Source: Paenibacillaceae bacterium GAS479
GTDB lineage: Bacteria > Bacillota > Bacilli > Paenibacillales > Paenibacillaceae
Assembly (NCBI GenBank): GCA_900105225.1
Contig: LT629764.1
Location: 4,050,501 to 4,114,500 of the forward strand
DNA: 64,000 bases
Reading direction: 5' to 3'
Below, piece after piece: positions 10,303 to 19,476 of the stretch (its first letter is position 1; the number at the start of each line of letters is the position of its first letter). The position numbers were made by a program, and so were the translations under genes. The notes below the pieces were generated by a model. That model ran no database searches and was not told the origin of the DNA. It saw only the letters and a list, made by a program, of their open reading frames with translations.

Positions 10303-10331
10303 TCATATATACTTCGCTAGTCTCATAGAGT
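10303..10331 (+). promoter_or_regulatory. putative sigma-E-type promoter of the SPOR-domain gene
   Basis: TCATATA at 10303, a spacer of exactly 14 nt, then CATAGAGT at 10324 fit the sigma-E pattern better than the other candidates here. The expected start point lies about 30 nt before the ATG, with AAGGAGAGG in between. Confidence 0.45.
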
Positions 10332-10368
10332 AGATTATGATCCCAGTTAAACAAGGAGAGGAATAACG

Positions 10369-11895
10369 ATGACTAAAGCCCGTGTAACGTACCGTCCCGA
10401 TGGAAGCGGCAAGTTGGTGCAGGAAGGAAACGCCAACTCTTCGCCCAATCCGAGGACTGCTGTCCAGGCATCCATGTCGGTTGGCGCGGCCGCCGGCAGC
10501 GGCGACCGGCATGCGGAAACGGAGCTGTCAGCGCTGCAGTTTACCGAGGAGTACAAACCCTGGAGCAGTCCGTTTCAGGATTCGATAGATGAGCTGGAAC
10601 TGCTGATCCGCGAAGAAAACGCGGGCAGTGCAGAGGACGATCATGAGGAAGCCGCCCCACAGGAAATATGGCTGGACGACATGTACGGAGATGCTAGAGA
10701 CGAGGAAGCACGATCGACCAGCAAGTATGGGGAAGCGATTTATGAGGAAGCGCGGCAGATCGGCAAGTATGGGGAAGCAATCTATGACGAAGCGCTGATG
10801 TCTGCGGAAGAATACAACGAGGATGCCTTGTATCTTCACAATTATAGCGAGGCTGATTATGGAGAAGTTGAGCTTGACCCGCAGAGGCATTCCCGGTCGG
10901 AGCTATGGGAGCGGGACCGAATTACTCATAATGGGCCGATTCTGGAGCTTGAAGCAGCTCGTCCTGCCCGTCGCAGAGGCGCGATTCTTGCTTTCATTTC
11001 AGGGAAATCAGGCGAGCGTAACCAGGGCCCATCCTGGCTGATGGTACTGATTTCGGTTGTCGGCGCGATTGCTACAGGAGCGGTGTTCGGCTACTTTACG
11101 CTAACTATGTTCGCCGGTGGCAGCCTGATCTCTGGCAGCGATTCAGGAGCAAGTGCCAATATAGGTGGTGTACAGGCCGTAGAGCAGGGTGAGTCAGCAA
11201 CAGCTCCCGCATCGTCTGGTCCTGCCAAGCAGGGTGCAGTCCAAGACGCTAAGCCGGTTACAGCAGCATGGCCCGCTCAATCATATCAACTGCTGCAGTA
11301 TGGCGTATTTTCCTCCAAGTCCAGCGCGGAAACAGCGGCTGCTGATTTGAAGGAAGCTGGGTTCGCCTCGGCGCTTAGTTATACAGGAACTGACTACCGG
11401 GTATATGCCGGGCTGGCCATCGACCAAAAAGGCGCAAAAGCTTTGAAGGACAAGCTCACCGGAACTGAAGTGTACATCAAAGAGGTTAAGCTGCCGGGTG
11501 TAGAGCAGCTTGTTTTTACAGGAAGTGCCGAGGCAGCCCGCGGCTTCGACGCTCGCAGCAGCGAGCTGATCCGCTCCTTAGAAGGTCTCTCAGCGGCGCA
11601 GCTTGTGTTGGATAAGCCAACCCCGGTCGGGGCTCAGGCGATGTCCGCCTGGAACACCAAGCTTGAAGCTTGGCTAACGGAGGCTTCAAGCTTTCGTACC
11701 GGCGTTTCCGGCAAAGCAACGAAAGCAGCGGCTGATACGCTGGTGAAAGCTTTCCAGGGCGCATCAACAGCGATGAATGTTTATAACAAGGCGCCTTCCA
11801 TAAACAAATTGTGGGCGGTTCAGAGTAAGTTGATCGAGGCAATGTTAGCTCAGCGAGAGCTGCGCCAGGCAGCGATTTCAGGCGCCAAAGGCTGA
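10369..11895 (+). CDS. SPOR-domain membrane protein, SpoIIB-like by position
   Basis: Predicted bitopic membrane protein that binds peptidoglycan. The first 220 residues are acidic and cytoplasmic with imperfect repeats (YGEAIYEEARQIGK / YGEAIYDEA). One membrane segment follows at about 220-248 (WLMVLISVVGAIATGAVFG), then a Ser/Ala-rich linker and a SPOR domain at about 305-372 (YQLLQYGVFSSKSSAE...YRVYAGLA). The C-terminal 130 residues are helical and unassigned. SpoIIB of B. subtilis occupies the same place, between folC and maf, and has the same layout of cytoplasmic part, membrane segment and SPOR domain. Sequence similarity beyond the SPOR domain cannot be judged by eye, so the symbol is withheld. 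AAGGAGAGG precedes the ATG. Confidence 0.75.
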   Translation: MTKARVTYRPDGSGKLVQEGNANSSPNPRTAVQASMSVGAAAGSGDRHAETELSALQFTEEYKPWSSPFQDSIDELELLIREENAGSAEDDHEEAAPQEIWLDDMYGDARDEEARSTSKYGEAIYEEARQIGKYGEAIYDEALMSAEEYNEDALYLHNYSEADYGEVELDPQRHSRSELWERDRITHNGPILELEAARPARRRGAILAFISGKSGERNQGPSWLMVLISVVGAIATGAVFGYFTLTMFAGGSLISGSDSGASANIGGVQAVEQGESATAPASSGPAKQGAVQDAKPVTAAWPAQSYQLLQYGVFSSKSSAETAAADLKEAGFASALSYTGTDYRVYAGLAIDQKGAKALKDKLTGTEVYIKEVKLPGVEQLVFTGSAEAARGFDARSSELIRSLEGLSAAQLVLDKPTPVGAQAMSAWNTKLEAWLTEASSFRTGVSGKATKAAADTLVKAFQGASTAMNVYNKAPSINKLWAVQSKLIEAMLAQRELRQAAISGAKG

Positions 11896-12001
11896 ATCTG
11901 AATTGTGCCGGCGCTCCTCTCTCCACCGTCTTCGCGTTGCTTGATGAGGTAGCTTCCCTTATAATGGGACAAGATTTGGACCCTGGGCGGAGGCGTGGCA
12001 G

Positions 12002-12244
12002 ATGAAAAAAAACGGATGGACGCTCCTTTTGTTCGCGGTGTTAGGGCTGCTCGCGGGTGCACTGGCGGACCGATGGCTGAAGGAGGTTCCGTCGTTGTCG
12101 GCGCTGACCCGTTCGGCCGAGCTGCAATGGAGCCCGGCTGCCGATTTGGGAGTGCTGAGCTACAAGCTGGATCTGACGCTGAATTTCAGCATTGTCAGTT
12201 TAGTATGTCTTATACTGGCTTTTTGGCTGTACCGAAAGCTGTAG
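12002..12244 (+). CDS. DUF4321-type small membrane protein
   Basis: An 80-residue protein with two hydrophobic segments, at about 5-25 (GWTLLLFAVLGLLAGALAD) and 58-77 (FSIVSLVCLILAFWLYRKL), joined by a short extracytoplasmic loop. Size, topology and the position just before maf fit the DUF4321 family of Firmicutes, whose function is unknown. GGAGG lies 8 nt before the ATG. It is probably co-transcribed with maf, which starts 41 nt downstream. Confidence 0.7.
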   Translation: MKKNGWTLLLFAVLGLLAGALADRWLKEVPSLSALTRSAELQWSPAADLGVLSYKLDLTLNFSIVSLVCLILAFWLYRKL

Positions 12245-12285
12245 TTTTGAGCTGGAATGGATTCAAGAAGAGGAGATAAATTAAC

Positions 12286-13173
12286 TTGCAGATGAATGTT
12301 AATCAACTACCTAGCCGCCTTGTATTGGCCTCTTCTTCCCCGAGACGGAGGGAGCTCGTCGGTGCGCTGCGGCTGCCGATCCCGATTGAGGTTTTGGCGA
12401 CGGACACGGATGAGACGGTAGGCCCCGAGCTGAATCCGGAGATGATCGTCGCGGAGCTCAGTCTGCGCAAGGCTATTGCGGCGGCTCAGCAGATCTCCAC
12501 AGAGCCGCATCCAAGCTATCGGACTCTTGTACTCGGCGGAGATACGATCGTTGTGCTGGATGGCGAAGTGCTTGGCAAACCGCTGGATGCTGAGGACGCT
12601 CGGCAGACGCTGCGGCGTTTGAGCGGTCGTGTACATGAAGTTTACAGCGGCGTGAGCCTGCTGTTTGTCCCCGAAAGCGACCAAGGTGCTCAAGCGCAGC
12701 TTACTCAGTTGGCAGCGCCGGTATTTTTCGTTGGAGATGGAGTCGGGAAGTCTGGCGTTGTTCTCGATGGAACCCGCAAACCTACCTTACTCCCTGATGG
12801 AGCTGATAAGTTTGCCCCGAACCTCGATGGCGTCGCCATCAACCGCGTACCCGTCTGGGGAGCAGAGGAACTGCTTGGCGACATCGGACGCTGGCGCGTT
12901 GCAGCGGCTGACAGCAGTCCGCTGGCAGCAACGGGTTATACACGCAGCGAGGTGCGCTTTCGTGAGCTTAGCGACGAGGAGATCACTGCCTATGTAGCAA
13001 CAGGCGATCCGCTGGATAAAGCAGGCAGCTATGGCGTGCAAGGCTTGGGCTCCGTGCTGATCGAAAAAATCGAGGGCGATTTTTACAGTGTGATGGGTCT
13101 GCCGCTTGCCTTGCTCTATCAGATGCTGTTGCCGTTCGGAGTGAGCCCGCTGCGCCATGGAATTGAACGCTGA
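12286..13173 (+). CDS. maf: Maf-type nucleoside triphosphate pyrophosphatase with a large insertion
   Basis: Maf proteins hydrolyse non-canonical or modified nucleotides (dTTP/UTP pyrophosphatase class). The substrate loop ASSSPRRREL at about 11-20, GGDTIVV near 85 and the C-terminal DKAGSYGVQG all match. The family is usually about 190-200 residues; this one has 295, because roughly 90 residues (about 126-215) are inserted between VYSGVSLL and TRSEVRFRELSDEEITAY. TTG 12286 sits 10 nt after AGGAG; the next start, ATG 12292, is 16 nt away, so TTG is preferred. A terminator follows. Confidence 0.88.
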   Translation: MQMNVNQLPSRLVLASSSPRRRELVGALRLPIPIEVLATDTDETVGPELNPEMIVAELSLRKAIAAAQQISTEPHPSYRTLVLGGDTIVVLDGEVLGKPLDAEDARQTLRRLSGRVHEVYSGVSLLFVPESDQGAQAQLTQLAAPVFFVGDGVGKSGVVLDGTRKPTLLPDGADKFAPNLDGVAINRVPVWGAEELLGDIGRWRVAAADSSPLAATGYTRSEVRFRELSDEEITAYVATGDPLDKAGSYGVQGLGSVLIEKIEGDFYSVMGLPLALLYQMLLPFGVSPLRHGIER

Positions 13174-13240
13174 ACAATAGCTGTATTCCTCGTTAATATC
13201 GTTTTAATGGCTCCATGCAATGCCTCAAATAATTTTTTCT

Positions 13241-13270
13241 GTTCATTCCACTCCGGAATGGACTTTTTTT
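13241..13270 (+). terminator. intrinsic terminator after maf
   Basis: GTTCATTCC pairs with GGAATGGAC (one G·T) around ACTCC, followed by seven T. Confidence 0.85.
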
Positions 13271-13385
13271 ATCTCTAAATCGTCAGATAGTAAGAGAGTA
13301 GAGGAAGCTCGAAAATTGGAGGAGATTATACCGGGGAATGATGGTAAACTTAAATGAATATTGAGGCAAAGGCGGTTGTCCATAG

Positions 13386-14072
13386 ATGTCGGAACCCATT
13401 TCGCTTAAAGAGTGGCCGGAGGAGGAGCGCCCCCGGGAAAGGATGCTGCAATACGGCGCCGAGGCGCTAAGTCATGCTGAACTGCTGGCTATATTGCTGC
13501 GCACCGGTACTCCGAAGGAGACGGCTGTGCATTTGGCTTCACGTATTCTGCAGCAATCCGGCAGCCTGCGTGGGCTGGTCGACATGGGCCACAGCGAATT
13601 GACCCGCATCAAGGGCATCGGACCTGCCAAAGCGTTGCAAATTCGTGCAGGCATTGAGCTTGGACGACGATTGGCGCGCAGCCGACAGGGTGAGGCCGTG
13701 ATCGTACGACGTCCGCAAGATGCCGCTGATTATCTCATGGAGGATTTGCGTTATTTGAAGGTAGAGCACTTTGTCTGCCTTTTCCTTAATACGAAAAACC
13801 ATATCGTCGCTCGCGAGACACTATCCGTCGGCACGTTGAACGCCTCGCTTGTCCATCCTCGAGAGGTATTTCGAGCCGCCATACGCCACGGATGCGCCTC
13901 AATTATTTGCGCTCACAACCATCCGAGCGGTGATCCAACGCCAAGTCCCGAGGACGAAGCGCTTACGCGCAGGCTTCAGGAAGCGGGAGAACTGGTCGGC
14001 ATTGAGGTGCTGGATCATATTGTCATTGGCGAAGGACGCTTTATCAGTTTGAAGGAACAAGGCTTAATGTAA
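13386..14072 (+). CDS. radC: RadC family protein (JAB/MPN domain)
   Basis: RadC-type proteins carry an N-terminal helix-hairpin-helix region (IKGIGPAKALQIRAGIELG, about 73-92) and a C-terminal JAB/MPN metalloprotease-like domain. The metal motif HNHPSGD...D is present at about 177-190 and appears intact. The old DNA-repair assignment rests on a misattributed mutation, and the true role is unclear. Length (228) and position between maf and mreB match B. subtilis. Confidence 0.92.
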   Translation: MSEPISLKEWPEEERPRERMLQYGAEALSHAELLAILLRTGTPKETAVHLASRILQQSGSLRGLVDMGHSELTRIKGIGPAKALQIRAGIELGRRLARSRQGEAVIVRRPQDAADYLMEDLRYLKVEHFVCLFLNTKNHIVARETLSVGTLNASLVHPREVFRAAIRHGCASIICAHNHPSGDPTPSPEDEALTRRLQEAGELVGIEVLDHIVIGEGRFISLKEQGLM

Positions 14073-14078
14073 TATAAT
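14049..14078 (+). promoter_or_regulatory. sigma-A-type promoter of mreB
   Basis: TTGAAG, an 18-nt spacer, then TATAAT at 14073. It overlaps the end of radC and lies about 40 nt before the mreB ATG. Confidence 0.65.
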
Positions 14079-14115
14079 AAATAGGATTGCCGCATTTTAG
14101 AAGGGAGTATTAACG

Positions 14116-15141
14116 ATGTTCGGAGTTTCAAAGGATTTGGGGATTGACCTTGGCACAGCCAATACGCTGGTTTATGTAAGAGGAAAAGGAATTGCCGTCA
14201 GGGAGCCGTCCGTGGTTGCCCTTCGTACAGATACAAAAACAATAGAAGCCGTCGGGGAACAGGCCAAAAGAATGATCGGCCGCACGCCGGGCAACATCCG
14301 CGCTGTCCGTCCAATGAAGGACGGCGTTATTGCTGATTTTGAGACAACTGCAACGATGATCAAATATTTCATCCGTCAGGCGCAGAAACAGCGCTCGCTG
14401 TTCCCGCGCCATCCTAACGTGATGGTCTGCGTTCCTTCCGGTATCACATCCGTAGAAAAACGGGCTGTCGAGGATGCAACCAAGCAAGCGGGAGCGCGCG
14501 AAGCTTACACGATCGAAGAGCCTTTTGCAGCTGCAATCGGCGCTGATCTGCCTGTATGGGAGCCGACCGGCAGCATGGTCGTTGACATCGGCGGCGGCAC
14601 GACTGAGGTTGCAGTCATTTCGCTTGGCGGCATCGTGACGAGCCGTTCCGTGCGGATCGCCGGCGACGAGATGGATGAGGCGATCATCCAATACATCAAG
14701 CGTTTGTACAACTTGATGATCGGTGAGCGTACGTCCGAGCAGCTGAAGATGGAGATCGGTTCAGCGATGCAGCTCGAGCAACCGATTACGATGGAAATTC
14801 GCGGCCGCGACTTGGTGACGGGTTTGCCGAAGACGCTTTCCATCACATCAGAAGAAATTACCGAGGCTCTGACTGATACGATTTCGGCAATTGTCGAAGC
14901 TGTCAAAATCACTTTGGAAAAATGCCCGCCGGAGCTTTCCGCAGATATTATGGACCGGGGCATCGTGTTGACTGGCGGCGGAGCTTTGCTGCGCAACCTG
15001 GACAAGCTGCTTTCCCGTGAGACCGGCATGCCGGTCATCGTGGCCGAGAATCCGCTTGACTGTGTGGCCATCGGAACAGGCCGCGCTCTGGACAACATTC
15101 ATCTTTTCAAAACTAAAGGCAGCTCCAGGTCGAGAAGATAA
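14116..15141 (+). CDS. mreB: rod shape-determining protein MreB
   Basis: Actin-like ATPase that forms membrane-bound filaments guiding lateral wall synthesis. [11 protein letters not shown] at the N-terminus (phosphate 1), [16 protein letters not shown] (phosphate 2) and [12 protein letters not shown] (adenosine motif) are all in place. The 341-residue length is typical. AAGGGAG lies 9 nt before the ATG. First gene of the mreBCD-minCD block. Confidence 0.97.
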   Translation: MFGVSKDLGIDLGTANTLVYVRGKGIAVREPSVVALRTDTKTIEAVGEQAKRMIGRTPGNIRAVRPMKDGVIADFETTATMIKYFIRQAQKQRSLFPRHPNVMVCVPSGITSVEKRAVEDATKQAGAREAYTIEEPFAAAIGADLPVWEPTGSMVVDIGGGTTEVAVISLGGIVTSRSVRIAGDEMDEAIIQYIKRLYNLMIGERTSEQLKMEIGSAMQLEQPITMEIRGRDLVTGLPKTLSITSEEITEALTDTISAIVEAVKITLEKCPPELSADIMDRGIVLTGGGALLRNLDKLLSRETGMPVIVAENPLDCVAIGTGRALDNIHLFKTKGSSRSRR

Positions 15142-15170
15142 CGGCGTATGAGCTGAATTAAGACGGGCGG

Positions 15171-16037
15171 GTGGACCATTTGTTTAAGCAATTGCGGAAC
15201 AGGCGGCTCTTCGTCCTCATGATCAGCTTCATTCTCTTCATTGCGGTTATCGGTTACTCCATCAGCTCCCGGGCGGGGCTGACGGTACCGGAGAAATTCC
15301 TGCGGGATACGACTGCATACGTACAGCAATGGTTCTACAAGCCCGCTGGCTATATAGCGGGCTTGTTCCAGGATATCGGCAACCTGCGTTCCGTATATGA
15401 GGAGAATGAGCAGCTGCGCATGACGGCAGCCGCTTACGCGCGCGAAAAGGTGGAATACAACCTGATCCAGCAGCAGAATGAACGGCTGCAGGCGAAATTG
15501 AATTTCACCGAGGAACAAAAAAAGATGTACGATTATAAATACTTAATCGCTCAAGTCGTAGCCGTAAGCCCTGATGCTTTTAACCGTACGATGACGATTA
15601 ACCTGGGCTCGCGGGAAGGTCTGCGTGAACGGATGGCTGTTACTACGGAGGATGGAATGATCGGCTTCGTGAGTGAGGTGTCGGAGCTGACTTCAACGGT
15701 AATACCCATTACAAGTCTGAATGACGAGGAATCGGGAATATCGGTTACCGTGCTTGGCAAGGAAAATCAATCCTTCGGTATTCTGTCCGGGTACAATTCC
15801 GAGACGGAACATATGCTGATGACAAAAATTGCCGCCAATGATCCTATCAAAAAAAATGACCTCGTCATCACTTCCGGTCTAGGTAACATCTATCCAAGAG
15901 GCATGGTCATCGGTAAGGTCGACAGCACTCAGGACAGCGACATCGGTTTGACAAGGACCGCGAATATTAAGCTCTCGGCTAATTTTGATCATTTGAATGA
16001 AGTATTCGTCGTTCAGACCCCAGGAGCTTCCAAATGA
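15171..16037 (+). CDS. mreC: rod shape-determining protein MreC
   Basis: Bitopic periplasm-facing partner of the elongation complex. A membrane segment at about 13-32 (LFVLMISFILFIAVIGYS) is followed by a coiled coil (about 65-110) and the beta-rich MreC domain (VAVSPDAFNRTMTINLGSREGL; ITSGLGNIYPRGMVIGKV). It starts with GTG after GGGCGG and overlaps mreD by 4 nt. Length of 288 is normal. Confidence 0.95.
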   Translation: MDHLFKQLRNRRLFVLMISFILFIAVIGYSISSRAGLTVPEKFLRDTTAYVQQWFYKPAGYIAGLFQDIGNLRSVYEENEQLRMTAAAYAREKVEYNLIQQQNERLQAKLNFTEEQKKMYDYKYLIAQVVAVSPDAFNRTMTINLGSREGLRERMAVTTEDGMIGFVSEVSELTSTVIPITSLNDEESGISVTVLGKENQSFGILSGYNSETEHMLMTKIAANDPIKKNDLVITSGLGNIYPRGMVIGKVDSTQDSDIGLTRTANIKLSANFDHLNEVFVVQTPGASK

Positions 16038-16558
16038 GAATGCCGGGGATGGTTCTGCTCATTTATCTTGTTTTTGTTTTGCAGACGAGTTTATTTCCCT
16101 GGCTCGTTCCGGCCGCTTTTTCGGAACGGCTCATACCTCATTTTACCTTTGTCATCATCATGTACGCAGCGCTATACCATAGCCGCCATTCTGCATTGCT
16201 GCTCGGTGTAGGGTTCGGCATGTTACAGGATGTCGTGTTTCGAGGCCATCTGCTCGGACTACATGCCTATACGATGGGACTGATCGCCTATTTTGCCGGC
16301 TTAATGCTTGGGGGTCGGAGGTTGACGATGCTTTCGGCATTGGCGATTACGACTATAGCGTCCCTTCTGTATGATTTGGCTATTTATTATGTATACGAAG
16401 TGTTCCGCTTTACTTCCGATCCGCTTGCCTTGGTGCTGCAAAAGCAGATATTCCCAAGTCTGTTCCTGCAGTTTGTATTCGCTCTAGCGGTCTATATTCC
16501 GATGCGCCGATGGTTCGAGGGCATGACGAAGGCAAGGCCCAAGCCGAGCAGTGAATAG
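16034..16558 (+). CDS. mreD: rod shape-determining protein MreD
   Basis: Small polytopic membrane protein of the elongation complex. Five to six hydrophobic segments cover nearly the whole 174 residues, with FGMLQDVVFRGHLLGLHA typical of the family. The ATG overlaps the mreC stop (ATGA), indicating coupling. Confidence 0.93.
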   Translation: MRMPGMVLLIYLVFVLQTSLFPWLVPAAFSERLIPHFTFVIIMYAALYHSRHSALLLGVGFGMLQDVVFRGHLLGLHAYTMGLIAYFAGLMLGGRRLTMLSALAITTIASLLYDLAIYYVYEVFRFTSDPLALVLQKQIFPSLFLQFVFALAVYIPMRRWFEGMTKARPKPSSE

Positions 16559-16618
16559 CTTGCGGGAGAAGGATTCGGGCTGCCCGGGAACGAACTTTAT
16601 CGTCAAGGAGGGACGGGA

Positions 16619-17281
16619 GTGACCGACAAACAGCATATTACGATTAAGGGAGTCAAGGACGGTCTCATCTTCCTCTTTGACGATAAATGCGAATTCGCTG
16701 AGCTCATGGATGAGCTTCAATACAAGCTTGAGAAATCCCACCAGCAGCTGCTTTCCGGGCCTTTGGTGCATGTTCATGTGAAGTTAGGAGCCCGCCCGAC
16801 CACGGATGAGGACAAGGATCAGATACGCAGCGTCATCCGTCAACGAGGGAATTTACTCGTTCAGACGATTGAATCGGAGGGGCCGGAGCCGGAAGAGGTT
16901 GGTGCCTCGGAGGCGTTCAAGATGATGACCGGGACGATCCGCTCAGGCCAGACGGTGGAGCATGACGGCAGTCTGCTGCTGTTAGGTGATCTGAATCCCG
17001 GCGGTACCTTGCGCTGTACGGGAGATATTTATGTGCTGGGAGCGCTACGCGGCATGGCTCATGCCGGCATAGCCGGACGCCTTGATGCTATTATAGCTGC
17101 TTCCCAGCTGCGTCCGACGCAGCTGAGAATTGCGGAAGTCATCAGCCGCCCTCCAGAGGAGTGGATTAGCGCAGATGCCTCTATGGAGTATGCGTATTTG
17201 GAGGACGGACGGATGCAAATTGACAAGATGAACCAGCTCGTGCGCATGCGCAAGGAACCGATGCTGTTCAAAGGGGTGTAG
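16619..17281 (+). CDS. minC: septum site-determining protein MinC
   Basis: Inhibits FtsZ assembly away from midcell, recruited by MinD. The C-terminal beta-helix domain is clear (DGSLLLLGDLNPGGTLRCTG, DIYVLGALRGMAHAG, about 120-175); the N-terminal domain is more diverged. GTG start 6 nt after AAGGAGGG. Followed by minD after 5 nt. Length of 220 is normal. Confidence 0.94.
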   Translation: MTDKQHITIKGVKDGLIFLFDDKCEFAELMDELQYKLEKSHQQLLSGPLVHVHVKLGARPTTDEDKDQIRSVIRQRGNLLVQTIESEGPEPEEVGASEAFKMMTGTIRSGQTVEHDGSLLLLGDLNPGGTLRCTGDIYVLGALRGMAHAGIAGRLDAIIAASQLRPTQLRIAEVISRPPEEWISADASMEYAYLEDGRMQIDKMNQLVRMRKEPMLFKGV

Positions 17282-17286
17282 AGGGC

Positions 17287-18078
17287 ATGGGAGAAGCAAT
17301 CGTCATCACATCAGGCAAAGGCGGCGTCGGCAAGACGACGACCTCCGCCAATCTGGGCACCGCCTTGGCTCTGCTAGGCAAGAAGGTCGCGATGGTGGAT
17401 ACCGATATCGGCCTGCGCAATCTCGATGTCGTGATGGGGCTGGAAAATCGGATCATTTATGATCTCGTAGATGTAGCGGAGGGACGGGTGCGGCTTCAAC
17501 AGGCGCTCGTCAAGGATAAACGTTTTGAGGATCTGAGCATGCTGCCTGCCGCCCAGACGAAGGATAAGTCTGCGGTTACGCCGGAGCAGGTACGGGATAT
17601 CGTGCTAGAGCTCAAAAAAGAATTCGATTATGTCATTATTGATTGCCCCGCGGGTATCGAGCAAGGGTTCCGCAATGCGGTAGCCGGTGCAGACCGGGCG
17701 ATTGTCGTCACAACGCCTGAAAACGCAGCCGTAAGAGACGCGGACAGAGTGATCGGCTTGCTTGAGGGGTCTCAGATTCCGGCCAAGCTGATCATCAATC
17801 GGATTCGCCATTCCATGGTCAAAAGCGGAGATATGCTGGACATCGACGACATCTGTCAGGTGCTGGCAATCGATTTGCTCGGCATCGTTCCTGATGATGA
17901 ACATGTTATCAAGGCTGCCAACGCCGGTGAGCCAACGGTGATGAATCCCAGCTCCAAGGCAGCGATTGCGTACCGGAATATTGCGCGTCGTATACTAGGT
18001 GATATGGTTCCGCTCATGCAATTGGAGGACAAGCCGGGCCGTTTCCGCATGCTCCGCAAGTTTCTAGGGATAGGGTAG
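17287..18078 (+). CDS. minD: septum site-determining protein MinD
   Basis: Membrane-cycling ATPase that positions MinC. The deviant Walker A KGGVGKTTTSANLG begins near residue 11, switch II is DCPAGIEQGFRNA, and the C-terminal amphipathic membrane helix is visible (RFRMLRKFLGIG). Length of 263 is standard. Co-transcribed with minC and probably with rodA, which follows after 9 nt. Confidence 0.97.
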   Translation: MGEAIVITSGKGGVGKTTTSANLGTALALLGKKVAMVDTDIGLRNLDVVMGLENRIIYDLVDVAEGRVRLQQALVKDKRFEDLSMLPAAQTKDKSAVTPEQVRDIVLELKKEFDYVIIDCPAGIEQGFRNAVAGADRAIVVTTPENAAVRDADRVIGLLEGSQIPAKLIINRIRHSMVKSGDMLDIDDICQVLAIDLLGIVPDDEHVIKAANAGEPTVMNPSSKAAIAYRNIARRILGDMVPLMQLEDKPGRFRMLRKFLGIG

Positions 18079-18087
18079 GAGATTGAA

Positions 18088-19236
18088 GTGATCAACAAGC
18101 TCAAAAAAATGGATATCGGCATCCTGACCCTGCTGTTTTGTTTCATGGTCATTAGCGCGGTTCTTTTATATAGCGTAGGCTCCGCAGATCCTGATTACGC
18201 GAGCTCCTACCAAAGAACGATGCTATTTTATGGACTCGGCTTTGTTGTACTCATCTTCATGACATTAGTCGACTATCGGATTATTCTCAAATTTTGGCTT
18301 TATATCTATGCGGTTGGCATCATTCTGCTCGTAGCGGTTAAAATGTTCGGCTCTACCTTAAATGGTGCTGCGGGATGGTTCAAAATTACCGAAACGCTGT
18401 CCTTCCAGCCTGCTGAGGCGGCCAAAATAGTATTGATTATTGCGGTAGCCTATATGATGGGGAAGCGGCAAGGTGAAAAGCTGCTATTCACGAAGGATTT
18501 ACTTCCGATTGCGGCCGTAGCGGGTTTGCCCTTCCTGCTCGTACTGACCCAGCCGGACCTTGGCAACGCCATTATTTATTTGGTCATTGTGCTTGGTATG
18601 CTCTGGATCGGCAATGTGAAGTATTCGCATGCTCTGCTTGGTCTTGCCATAGTAATTGGTACTCTGACGCTTTTTATTACCCTGTTTACGACCTACAATG
18701 ACGAGATCAAGGCTTTCGCTAAGGAGAAAAATGTAAATCATTGGTATGAGCGGATCAACACATTCGTGGACCCGGATAGTGCCGATCCTGATGCGAAGTA
18801 CCAGTCCCGCAACGCGCGTATTGCGGTCGGCAGCGGCGGTTTGACCGGGGATGGCTTCCTGAAGGGAGACTCCAAAAACCGCGGTGTTGTGCCGTATACT
18901 TATTCTGACTCCATATTCACCGTAGTCGGTGAGGAATTCGGCTTTCAGGGCTCGGCTGTGCTGTTATTGCTATACTTTCTGCTCATCTATCGGATGATCA
19001 TGATTGCATTCCAATGTTTTGATCTGCGAGGGGCCTTTATCATTATAGGGATCGTATCCATGTATGTGTTCCAAGTGTTCCAAAACGTCGGAATGATGAT
19101 TGGGATCATGCCGATCACTGGCATTACGCTCCCGTTTGTCAGTTATGGCGGCACGTCGCTGCTGCTGAATATGATGTGTATTGGTTTGGTTTTCAGTATA
19201 CAAGCGCATCAGGAGCGGTATCAGCTGGAGAATTAG
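18088..19236 (+). CDS. rodA: FtsW/RodA/SpoVE-family peptidoglycan glycosyltransferase
   Basis: SEDS protein that polymerises lipid II with a class B PBP. About ten membrane segments are seen, with family signatures LSFQPAEAAKI near 110, NARIAVGSGGLTGDG near 250 and GITLPFVSYGGTSLLLNM near the C-terminus. Position after minD and beside the mre genes favours the elongation enzyme RodA over FtsW or SpoVE, though the sequence alone cannot settle this. GTG start. A terminator follows about 125 nt later. Confidence 0.88.
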   Translation: MINKLKKMDIGILTLLFCFMVISAVLLYSVGSADPDYASSYQRTMLFYGLGFVVLIFMTLVDYRIILKFWLYIYAVGIILLVAVKMFGSTLNGAAGWFKITETLSFQPAEAAKIVLIIAVAYMMGKRQGEKLLFTKDLLPIAAVAGLPFLLVLTQPDLGNAIIYLVIVLGMLWIGNVKYSHALLGLAIVIGTLTLFITLFTTYNDEIKAFAKEKNVNHWYERINTFVDPDSADPDAKYQSRNARIAVGSGGLTGDGFLKGDSKNRGVVPYTYSDSIFTVVGEEFGFQGSAVLLLLYFLLIYRMIMIAFQCFDLRGAFIIIGIVSMYVFQVFQNVGMMIGIMPITGITLPFVSYGGTSLLLNMMCIGLVFSIQAHQERYQLEN

Positions 19237-19360
19237 CAGAGGGCGCCGGGAACAAAGCCCAGGAGGAATTCTGTACTGGGAATATTGTTTAAGTGGATCA
19301 ATAAGTATTGTCAATATCGAATAAGTTGAGCTGTACTGGACAATTATACCAGCAAGACGC

Positions 19361-19391
19361 GAGCCTCCGTTTACGGGGGCTCTTTTTATTT
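19361..19391 (+). terminator. intrinsic terminator after rodA
   Basis: GAGCCTCCG pairs with CGGGGGCTC (one wobble or bulge) around TTTA, followed by TTTTTATTTT. It ends the mre-min-rodA unit. Confidence 0.85.
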
Positions 19392-19394
19392 TGC

Positions 19395-19424
19395 TCATAC
19401 TTGGATATGCCCCCTCATAAAGAT
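19395..19424 (+). promoter_or_regulatory. putative sigma-E-type promoter of spoIVFA-spoIVFB
   Basis: TCATACT, a 14-nt spacer, then CATAAAGAT at 19416. The spoIVF operon is sigma-E dependent in B. subtilis. The -10 differs from consensus at one or two positions. Confidence 0.4.
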
Positions 19425-19476
19425 AAAACAAGCCTTTCCGCTGCTAGCGGAGCGGGGGAAAGAAGGAGGGAACGGA

